Shown piece after piece: positions 1 through 4,495 of a stretch of DNA of 7,706 nucleotides (position 1 is its first letter; each line of letters begins with the position of its first letter). The position numbers were made by a program, and so were the translations under genes. This stretch comes from Candidatus Bathyarchaeota archaeon (GTDB lineage Archaea > Thermoproteota > Bathyarchaeia > Bathyarchaeales > UBA233), in assembly GCA_003661945.1 (NCBI GenBank), contig QMXC01000049.1, positions 1 to 7,706 of the forward strand, in the 5' to 3' direction. Under the pieces are notes generated by a model. That model worked only from the letters and a program-made list of their open reading frames with translations, had not been told where the DNA came from and did no database searches.

Positions 1-404
1 ACTTTCTAAACATGACGGTTGAAGAAAGACTTCACACTAAACGTATAAGCAAAACCGAAGCCGTAACAAGCATGGTAAAATACGAGCTTCCGACAAGAAT
101 AGGCCCGTCAGACTACGTGCCTTTTCTACGCGACAAGAAAATATGTTACATACTGCTAAAAGGAAAGAAGTTTGGAGACCAGCCCGTAACAATTCTAGCC
201 AAGCTCGAAGTGGAAGATTCACCTAACAGCGCCGGAGTAGTCATCGACGTCATAAGAGCCGTGAAAATCGCGCTAGACCGGGGAACAAGCGGAGTCTTAA
301 CCAGCATTTCTTCATATGCGTTTAAACATCCCCCGATGCAGGTGCCCGACAGCAAAGCCAAACAATGGGTAGAGGAATACATAGAAGGCAAAAGAGAACG
401 GTAA
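1..404 (+). CDS. myo-inositol-1-phosphate synthase, C-terminal part (5' end outside window)
   Basis: This enzyme converts glucose 6-phosphate to 1L-myo-inositol 1-phosphate in the cytoplasm using NAD. In archaea the product feeds inositol phospholipids and, in some lineages, inositol-based solutes. The reading frame is open from the left edge (first full codon at 3). The residues FLN before the first visible Met fit the family's N-x-x-D-F-L-N block, so the Met at 12 is internal and the gene is truncated by the window. Visible family signatures are the SKTEAVTS stretch, a GPSDYVPFL block, the very conserved LEVEDSPNSAGVVIDVIRA segment and a KHPP motif near the end. About 133 residues are present of a usual 360-390. 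The gene converges on the small zinc-ribbon gene with only 11 bp between the stop codons. No frameshift is seen. Identification is confident; role in lipid versus solute synthesis cannot be told. Confidence 0.93.
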   Translation, partial: FLNMTVEERLHTKRISKTEAVTSMVKYELPTRIGPSDYVPFLRDKKICYILLKGKKFGDQPVTILAKLEVEDSPNSAGVVIDVIRAVKIALDRGTSGVLTSISSYAFKHPPMQVPDSKAKQWVEEYIEGKRER

Positions 405-415
405 AGGCCGCGTTC

Positions 416-610
416 CTACCGCTTTCTCTTCCTCTCGTTAAACGCTCGAAGCTTTTCTGCAGCCTCATCTGCAGACGATGCGGAAGCCAGTTTTTTCGCT
501 TTTTCCAAGGCAACCCGCGCTCCGCAGTATGGACATAACCGTGTCTTACAGCCAGCCTTAGCAATTAAGGCTCTGCCGCAACGGTAACAAAGGATTACCA
601 TATAAGCCAT
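416..610 (-). CDS. small zinc-ribbon protein, DUF1922-like
   Basis: A 64-residue protein with two CxxC knuckles, C8-x2-C11 and C26-x2-C29, plus an extra Cys at 21, which is the layout of a zinc ribbon. The pattern Cys-x-x-Cys-Gly-Arg, then a Lys-Thr-Arg-x-Cys-Pro-x-Cys-Gly segment, then a basic helix resembles the archaeal DUF1922 family, whose function is unknown. The C-terminal half is Ala/Lys rich and ends in a strongly basic ERKRKR-like tail, suggesting nucleic-acid contact (inference). The ATG at 610 is preferred to the Met three codons later because a GGAGTGA sequence lies 11 nt upstream, although this spacing is a little long. The gene starts 34 bp after the 3' end of the SRP RNA on the same strand with no clear promoter of its own, so it may be transcribed with it. 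Confidence 0.75.
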   Translation of the reverse strand: MAYMVILCYRCGRALIAKAGCKTRLCPYCGARVALEKAKKLASASSADEAAEKLRAFNERKRKR

Positions 611-740
611 GACTGCTTACTTCACTCCCTATTTCAAATCCGAAGTTGGACGGTGGGTCCTGAAGCTCGACGCCTAGTATCCGCCGACCCAAAACGTTCC
701 CGTTACTCCTACCCGCACTCCCTTGAGCGCTAAACGTCCA

Positions 741-780
741 AGCTTAGGTTGCTCCCTCCCGGGCCTAGCCAGGTTCGCTT
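741..780 (-). other. SRP RNA helix 8 (SRP54-binding domain)
   Basis: Read on the minus strand, the tip is CCC-GGGA-GGG flanked by TAGG on the 5' side and AGCA on the 3' side, the symmetric loop bound by the SRP54 M domain. The outer part pairs through AAGC and GCTT at the ends. The family usually has CAGG and a GGAA loop here. This copy has TAGG (U in the RNA) and GGGA, so the fold is kept but two positions differ from the common form. Confidence 0.82.
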
Positions 781-795
781 GGTAAACATGGTGGT

Positions 796-815
796 CAACC
801 TCCCTACGGAGGTTG
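796..815 (-). other. SRP RNA helix 6 with GNAR tetraloop (SRP19 site)
   Basis: A perfect 8-bp stem (CAACCTCC with GGAGGTTG, read on the minus strand) closed by the loop GTAG. GNAR loops at the tip of helix 6 are the known contact of SRP19, so this supports both the RNA's identity and its strand. Confidence 0.85.
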
Positions 816-1004
816 CCCCATGACCGCTAGCCCCAAGGGACGGGTAGTCATGGTTTGAGGAACGCGGGGTCAGCGGGCTTAGGCGCCTCACTTCAGCTTT
901 CGGCCCGTCGTATAGAGGGTTTACGGTCGAGGCTCATGGCCTCTCAGGGGACCCCTAGCCCCCCGCCTAGACCCACCGTCCAACATGATTGAGCGTGCTA
1001 AAGG

Positions 1005-1018
1005 TATAAAAGTTTACA
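1005..1018 (-). promoter_or_regulatory. archaeal promoter (BRE + TATA) of the SRP RNA
   Basis: Read on the minus strand the sequence is TGTAAAC followed by TTTTATA. The first base of the TATA box (1011) is 27 nt before the first base of helix 1 (984, a G), the spacing expected for an archaeal TATA box and start site. The TGTAAAC part takes the position of the TFB recognition element. Confidence 0.8.
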
Positions 1019-1036
1019 GTTTTTCACGGTGTAAAC
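1012..1036. repeat. inverted repeat directly upstream of the SRP TATA box
   Basis: GTTTACA (1012-1018) and TGTAAAC (1030-1036) form perfect 7-bp arms separated by 11 bp. One arm coincides with the probable BRE of the SRP promoter. The arm centres are 18 bp apart, just under two helical turns, so a dimeric regulator is possible. A chance repeat around an AT-rich promoter element is also possible. Confidence 0.45.
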
Positions 1037-1164
1037 GGTGCATGGAAAAATGTTACATAAGGTTTTTATTTTATTGTTTATCCGTCCCATCATGGGGATG
1101 CGGGTTAGATTGTCCCTCCTCCTCTCCCGCTGAGGATTTTCTCCCCGCTCCCTACCCTCCTCTT
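1037..1164. other. non-coding spacer with a strand-biased polypurine tract
   Basis: This lies between the SRP promoter and the 3' end of the FAD oxidoreductase gene. Its right half (about 1111-1164) is almost all pyrimidine on + and so almost all purine on -, with G runs on the minus strand at 1155-1157, 1150-1152, 1143-1146, 1126-1128 and 1114-1116. Its left half is AT rich with a T-rich stretch on + at 1063-1080. I see no T-run on the minus strand that would serve as an ordinary archaeal terminator for the FAD gene, and no gene. Confidence 0.5.
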
Positions 1165-2541
1165 CTACTTTTGTTCTCTCCGCATGATTTCTTTGGCTGC
1201 TATTACGCCAGAGGCCGAAGCTTGTATGAGCCCCCTTGTGATTCCAGCGCCGTCGCCTATCGTGAAAAGGTTTTTTATTTTTGTTTCGAGGCAGTTGGTG
1301 AGCTGTAGTCTTGAGGAGTAGAATTTCACTTCTACGCCGTATAGTAATGTGTCTTTTGAGCATATTCCCGGAGCTATCTTGTCTAGTGCATAAAGCATTT
1401 CTTTTATGTCGGTTAAGTATCGGTAGGGCAGCACGAAGCTTAGGTCTCCGGGCGTAGCGTTTTTTAGGGTTGGTTCAACCGAGCTTCGAGCTATTCTCTC
1501 TGGTGTGGAACGTCTTCCAGCTTCGAAGTCGCCGAACCTCTGAATTATTACTCCGCCGCTGAGAAGATTCGAAAGCCTTGCCAGGTATTTGCCGTATGCT
1601 ATGGGTTCGCGGAACGGCTCCGTGAACGATGTGCTAACGAGTATGGCGAAGTTCGTGTTTCGCGTTTTCCTTTCGGCATAACTCTGTCCGTTGACGGTTA
1701 AGATTCCGTTGTAGGATTCTGTTATGACCTCTCCGTAGGGCGCGACGCAGAAGGTTCGAACTTGGTCGTCGAAGAATTTTGAGTAGTATATGAATTTAGG
1801 CTCATATAACACGTTGGTCAGTTCTTCCATGATTGAAGCCAGAACTTCAACTCTGATTCCGACGTCAACGGGGTTGTTAAGCGTTTTTAATCCCAAAGCT
1901 TGAGCTTCCGTCTTCAACCATTCAGCTCCACTTCTACCCGGCGCCACGATGACATACTTCGCAAAAAACCTTTCTTTTTCAACTGTTTGGACACCTTCAA
2001 CCACTCCGTTTTTGACTATTAGCCCCTCGACTTCCGTTTTCATCTTTACATCTACTTTGTCTTTCAAATACTCCCGCATCTTACGCAAAGTTTCCGCACA
2101 TTTTTCCGTGCCCATATGCCTAATTTTCTGATGGATAAGCTTCAACCCAGCTAGGGAGGCTTTTCTTTCGATGTCCTCTATTTCTCCGAGGTTCGTTCCA
2201 TAAACATTTTCGGAGGCTCCAAACTCTAGATATATGCTGTCTACATAGTTGATGAGTTCTTGAAGCGTCTTCTTGGAAACGTATTCTTTTAGCCATCCGC
2301 CCACATCTGTCGAGAGGGTTAGCTTTCCGTCGCTGAAGGCGCCGGCTCCACCCCAGCCTGAAAGCAAGGCGCACGGTTGGCAGTTTTTGCATCCCATTCC
2401 TCGACTGGCTGGACATTTACGGTTATCGATGTCTGGTCCCTTGTCTAGGATGAGAATGTTCAAGTCTGTTTTTCTCGACAGTTCTAGGGCTGAAAAGATT
2501 CCGGCTGGTCCAGCGCCTACTATTATTACGTCGTATTTCAT
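1165..2541 (-). CDS. FAD-dependent oxidoreductase, COG2509-like
   Basis: A 458-residue flavoprotein whose substrate is not known. It opens with a Rossmann dinucleotide-binding strand-turn-helix, VIIVGAGPAG (Gly 9, 11, 14), followed by the acidic strand end LILDKG. Next comes a Cys cluster, C43 and C51-x2-C54-x2-C57, running into GWGGAGAFSDGKL. This cluster and the SDGKL block are characteristic of COG2509 dehydrogenases. Near the C-terminus, LFTIGDGAGITRGLIQASASG is the second FAD-binding motif of GR2-type flavoproteins. A longer frame begins at 2634, but family similarity begins at the Met at 2541. A likely TATA element at 2579-2586 would place transcription after 2634, and the longer form would overlap the divergent gene's leader. 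The SD is weak (GGGA about 7 nt upstream). No signal peptide or membrane helix is seen, so it is cytoplasmic. Family assignment is firm; reaction unknown. The four Cys may bind metal or act in redox (inference). Confidence 0.88.
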   Translation of the reverse strand: MKYDVIIVGAGPAGIFSALELSRKTDLNILILDKGPDIDNRKCPASRGMGCKNCQPCALLSGWGGAGAFSDGKLTLSTDVGGWLKEYVSKKTLQELINYVDSIYLEFGASENVYGTNLGEIEDIERKASLAGLKLIHQKIRHMGTEKCAETLRKMREYLKDKVDVKMKTEVEGLIVKNGVVEGVQTVEKERFFAKYVIVAPGRSGAEWLKTEAQALGLKTLNNPVDVGIRVEVLASIMEELTNVLYEPKFIYYSKFFDDQVRTFCVAPYGEVITESYNGILTVNGQSYAERKTRNTNFAILVSTSFTEPFREPIAYGKYLARLSNLLSGGVIIQRFGDFEAGRRSTPERIARSSVEPTLKNATPGDLSFVLPYRYLTDIKEMLYALDKIAPGICSKDTLLYGVEVKFYSSRLQLTNCLETKIKNLFTIGDGAGITRGLIQASASGVIAAKEIMRREQK

Positions 2542-2578
2542 GTTTTGTTCCCGAGGCTTTAGAGAAAGGGCTTGTCTG

Positions 2579-2592
2579 CATATATGTTTTGT
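2579..2592 (-). promoter_or_regulatory. probable promoter of the FAD oxidoreductase gene
   Basis: On the minus strand ACAAAA precedes CATATATG. A start about 27 nt downstream would fall near 2557, giving a leader of about 15 nt to the ATG at 2541. The box is palindromic and AT rich, so support is moderate. Confidence 0.4.
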
Positions 2593-2637
2593 TATTTTCA
2601 GATGAACTTTCGCTAAGAAGTCCTTATAGCTCATTGT

Positions 2638-2654
2638 TAAGTAAACGTTTTATT
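2638..2654 (+). promoter_or_regulatory. probable promoter of the THUMP-protein gene
   Basis: AAGTAAACG directly followed by TTTTATTA, a BRE plus TATA arrangement. Transcription would begin near 2676, leaving a leader of about 30 nt that includes the Shine-Dalgarno at 2691-2697. The GTAAAC-TTTTAT core matches that of the SRP promoter. Confidence 0.55.
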
Positions 2655-2690
2655 AGGCTGCTGTTGTCAAATACTTGTTTGAACGCCTTC

Positions 2691-2697
2691 GGAGAGG
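2691..2697 (+). promoter_or_regulatory. Shine-Dalgarno deciding the THUMP-protein start
   Basis: GGAGAGG ends 8 nt before the ATG at 2706. This selects that ATG over the one at 2589, which has no such sequence and codes for residues without family similarity. Confidence 0.75.
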
Positions 2698-2705
2698 AAG
2701 TGTCT

Positions 2706-3230
2706 ATGCTTAAGGATTTTAACCTTCTTGTCACGACTGCTCGTGGAAACGAAGATGAGGCTTGTTCGGAAATCTGGTATTTGCTGGGTGAAATAGGCGA
2801 TAAAGCACCAAGTGTGGATAAAACCGGCGTGTCGGGTTTAATCGCTGCGAAAACGGCTTTCGACCCTTTCGAGGTCATTGAGAAATTTAGGGAAATCCTT
2901 AAAGAGCGTCCCTACGAGTTCCGCTACACTCTCCGAGTCATACCAATTGAGCGAATTTTACGGACAGACATAAATGAGATTCGACGCGTAGCCACGGAAA
3001 TGAGCGAAAAAATAAAGGCGGATGAAAGTTTTCGCATAACAGTGGAGAAGAGATTCACTGACCTTTCTACGCGTGACGTAATTGAAGCAGCCGCGGCTAA
3101 CATAGAAAGAAAGGTGGACTTGTCTTCTCCGGACAAGATTCTTCTCATCGAAATAGTTGGCGGAATAACAGGCATGTCTGTGATAAAGCCCGACGATATT
3201 CTCTCCATTAGCAAGGAAAAGTTCGGTTAA
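2706..3230 (+). CDS. THUMP-domain protein, archaeal Tan1-like (COG1818)
   Basis: A 174-residue protein that begins MLKDFNLLVTTARGNEDEAC, the typical opening of archaeal Tan1-like THUMP proteins (LL-V-T-T/S-x-R-G-x-E). From about residue 70 to the end it shows the THUMP pattern: a strand RYTLRVIPIER, a helix, the FRITVEKR strand, helix IEAAAANIERKVDLSSPD and the strand ILLIEIVGGITGMSVI. THUMP domains bind the acceptor end of tRNA. Yeast Tan1 is the tRNA-binding partner of the Kre33/NAT10 acetyltransferase that makes N4-acetylcytidine at C12. The archaeal protein probably does the same with TmcA-type enzymes, or serves another tRNA-modifying enzyme (inference). No catalytic domain is fused. The gene diverges from the FAD gene and converges with Cgi121, sharing a 4-bp TTAA at the stops. 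The start is fixed by the SD at 2691. Confidence 0.87.
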   Translation: MLKDFNLLVTTARGNEDEACSEIWYLLGEIGDKAPSVDKTGVSGLIAAKTAFDPFEVIEKFREILKERPYEFRYTLRVIPIERILRTDINEIRRVATEMSEKIKADESFRITVEKRFTDLSTRDVIEAAAANIERKVDLSSPDKILLIEIVGGITGMSVIKPDDILSISKEKFG

Positions 3231-3796
3231 CGCTGCGTAGCTAAAAGAGCCATATGCTCAACGACAAGTTCTGTTAATGCCTCTTTCTCTAAGCCTTTCC
3301 GCCTAAGCTTTGCTTTCAACTCTTCGTCACTTATGCCGAAAGCCTCGCGTATACGACAAAACTTTTCATCGTTGATTTCCAGCACTGAGTTGTCCTCTTC
3401 GCCGTGTAAGAATTCGGAAATTTTCTTTACTGCTTCGGAGGGTTTCATTTGGTCATCAGGGATTATCACTGCCACTATTTTAGGCATGTTTTTATTTATT
3501 CCCATGAGTTGGACGGCGCGTTTTATCTGTCTTTGCGCCGAAGCGAATAGCAAAATTTCAACGGCTAAGCTGTTGGAGATGTTTCTTTTGTTTTTGAACG
3601 CGGTTAACGCATTTAGAACGGCGAAGAGAACGTGTTCCCAGCCGGCTACAAGCTCGGCGTTGAAGAACTGCACATGGGTGTCGCCGAGTTTGGCTCTAAC
3701 CTTTTCTAGAAACTGTTCCACGTTTCTGATTTTCACGTTTCGGTAGCCTACTGCGCCCATGTATTTGCCGTATTCGCCGAGCCTTTCAGTTCTCAA
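3227..3796 (-). CDS. cgi121: KEOPS complex subunit Cgi121
   Basis: A 189-residue subunit of the KEOPS complex (Kae1, Bud32, Cgi121, Pcc1), which makes N6-threonylcarbamoyladenosine at A37 of ANN-decoding tRNAs. Cgi121 binds Bud32 and the tRNA 3' CCA tail. Family hallmarks are the VQFFNAELVAGWEHVLFA segment near residues 42-59 and the helix block ending in EILLFASAQRQIKRAV (about 80-95), then a MGI segment and a VAVII strand. The start is TTG at 3796: GGAGAG (3804-3809) lies 7 nt upstream, and the residues after it (a Gly-Tyr-Gly region before NVKIRNVEQFLEKV) belong to the domain. The next Met is 12 residues later. The coding region overlaps the end of the phosphoribosyltransferase gene by 11 bp, so the two are surely co-transcribed. 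No other KEOPS gene is in the window. Confidence 0.92.
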   Translation of the reverse strand: MRTERLGEYGKYMGAVGYRNVKIRNVEQFLEKVRAKLGDTHVQFFNAELVAGWEHVLFAVLNALTAFKNKRNISNSLAVEILLFASAQRQIKRAVQLMGINKNMPKIVAVIIPDDQMKPSEAVKKISEFLHGEEDNSVLEINDEKFCRIREAFGISDEELKAKLRRKGLEKEALTELVVEHMALLATQR

Positions 3797-4400
3797 CTTC
3801 GCTCTCTCCGGTCATTTCGTGTAGAAACCGTTCAATTAGCTCTGCGTCTAATCCTGCTTCCACCAGTTTCCGCTTTTCTTCGCTGAAAGGCTTTCCTTCA
3901 CGTTTACACTTTTCTACGAGTTTCCGAATTGTTTCTTTTATTTCCCAAGGGAAGACTATCCAGAGCGAAGTTTCTTTTTCGTAGTAGTCGGGGATTATTA
4001 TGCTCCAAGGCTTGTAGTATATTGTGGCGACTTTCACTTGTGAAGCTCCCCTCTCTATTAGATGTTCCTTTACCAAACGTAGGCTTTTTCCAGTGTCTGC
4101 TACCTCGTCGACGACTAGAACGTTTTTCCCTCTGACACTAGTGGAAACTGGCTGAGTAATAACCGGTTCGCCTTTAGTTTCGCCTACGCCTAGGTAGAAT
4201 TCTGCCTTAACATTTGCCAGCTCAGCATTTTCTAGAAGGTCGGAAATAACGCGGGCTGGGGGCCATCCTCCGCGGCAGACGCCTACTATCACGTCGGGTT
4301 TGAACCCGTTTGCTTTTATTTTTTCAGCTAAGCTTAACAGCATTCGGTATATCTGTTCCCAGCTTGGAACTTCGAAGTCTAGCTCGCTCATTTTTGCCAT
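3786..4400 (-). CDS. purine-type phosphoribosyltransferase (COG2236-like)
   Basis: A 204-residue type I phosphoribosyltransferase that should transfer a base onto PRPP in the cytoplasm, probably a 6-oxopurine (hypoxanthine, guanine or xanthine) in purine salvage; the exact base cannot be read from the sequence. The PRPP-binding signature VLVVDEVADTGKSL is at residues 94-107. The earlier VIVGVCRGGWPPARV block (38-51) is the PPi-loop region. The KPWSIIIPDYY...WIVFPWE segment (130-153) is typical of the archaeal COG2236 group. The last 50 residues form a predicted helical tail. The start is ATG 4400, with GGGG 6 nt upstream; ATG 4391 is an alternative. It is the first gene of a two-gene operon with Cgi121 (11-bp overlap), and divergent from ftcD. 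The pairing with a tRNA-modification subunit may only reflect co-expression. Confidence 0.88.
   Translation of the reverse strand: MAKMSELDFEVPSWEQIYRMLLSLAEKIKANGFKPDVIVGVCRGGWPPARVISDLLENAELANVKAEFYLGVGETKGEPVITQPVSTSVRGKNVLVVDEVADTGKSLRLVKEHLIERGASQVKVATIYYKPWSIIIPDYYEKETSLWIVFPWEIKETIRKLVEKCKREGKPFSEEKRKLVEAGLDAELIERFLHEMTGESEVEN
3804..3809 (-). promoter_or_regulatory. Shine-Dalgarno supporting the TTG start of Cgi121
   Basis: GGAGAG on the minus strand lies inside the last codons of the upstream gene, 7 nt before TTG at 3796. It makes the rare start codon the best-supported choice. Confidence 0.75.
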
Positions 4401-4418
4401 CCCAAACCCCTTTTGAAC

Positions 4419-4434
4419 AAGTAAACGCTTAAAA
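4419..4434 (+). promoter_or_regulatory. probable promoter of the ftcD gene
   Basis: AAGTAAACG directly precedes CTTAAAA. Transcription would begin near 4456, giving a leader of about 40 nt with the SD at 4481-4487. The same AT-rich box read on the minus strand (TTTTAAG) could drive the divergent phosphoribosyltransferase gene, whose leader would then be very short. Confidence 0.5.
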
Positions 4435-4480
4435 CGTTTTGTGTAGCCTTTTCAATGGTAAAACTGGTGTTTGCCGAGAA

Positions 4481-4487
4481 GGAGTGG
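4481..4487 (+). promoter_or_regulatory. Shine-Dalgarno deciding the ftcD TTG start
   Basis: GGAGTGG ends 8 nt before TTG at 4496. The in-frame GTG at 4484 lies within this element and the TTG at 4439 lies before the predicted transcript start, so both are less likely starts. Confidence 0.7.
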
Positions 4488-4495
4488 AAGAACAG

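Larger units (their letters stand above)
645..984 (-). ncRNA. ffs: signal recognition particle RNA (archaeal 7S / SRP RNA)
   Basis: This RNA is the scaffold of the signal recognition particle, which binds SRP19 and SRP54 and targets ribosomes making membrane or secreted proteins. The ends pair perfectly over 15 bp (645-659 with 970-984), the long helix 1 typical of archaea. Read on the minus strand, the 5' part contains the conserved CTAGG and GTCCCCTG blocks of the Alu domain. Helix 6 is an 8-bp stem (796-803 with 808-815) capped by GTAG, a GNAR loop of the kind SRP19 recognises. Helix 8 lies near 741-780, with stem CCC/GGG, a GGGA (GNRA) loop at 757-760 and the AGCA strand at 750-753 that SRP54 binds. 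The 3' part has the usual GGCGGAT block. The 340-nt length is slightly above the usual archaeal 300-320. GC is about 60%, well above the flanking genes. The 5' end is set by the TATA box and helix 1; the exact 3' end is inferred from pairing. Confidence 0.93.

Noticed and set aside
645..984. RNase P RNA as an alternative identity of the structured RNA
   Set aside because: The long terminal pairing, GNAR helix 6 and AGCA/GNRA helix 8 are SRP features, and I do not see the conserved RNase P core blocks.
1090..1097. Short CCCAT/ATGGG inverted repeat near the spacer
   Set aside because: The arms are only 5 bp with a 1-nt gap, too small to form a stable hairpin and expected by chance.
985..1308. 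Plus-strand 107-codon frame over the SRP promoter and the end of the FAD gene
   Set aside because: It covers the SRP TATA box, the polypyrimidine tract and the antisense of a confident coding region. Its product is low-complexity and resembles no family, and it has no SD.
998..1363. Minus-strand 121-codon frame overlapping the FAD gene end
   Set aside because: It is out of frame with the FAD gene, whose C-terminal FAD motif is intact. The product is rich in Arg/Glu from the polypurine tract, an artefact of composition.
2542..2634. 31-residue N-terminal extension of the FAD protein
   Set aside because: The Rossmann strand starts right after the Met at 2541. The extension has no family similarity and would begin upstream of the probable TATA box.
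2589..2705. 39-residue N-terminal extension of the THUMP protein
   Set aside because: Family similarity starts at the Met at 2706, which has GGAGAGG 8 nt upstream. The extension would include the promoter-like sequence.
3333..3746. Plus-strand 137-codon frame antisense to Cgi121
   Set aside because: The opposite strand carries a clear Cgi121 with conserved motifs. This frame is Ser/Thr/Phe rich without recognisable domains.
4439..4495. 19-residue N-terminal extension of FtcD from TTG 4439
   Set aside because: Predicted transcription starts near 4456, and formimidoyltransferases begin close to the IIECVPNFS block.
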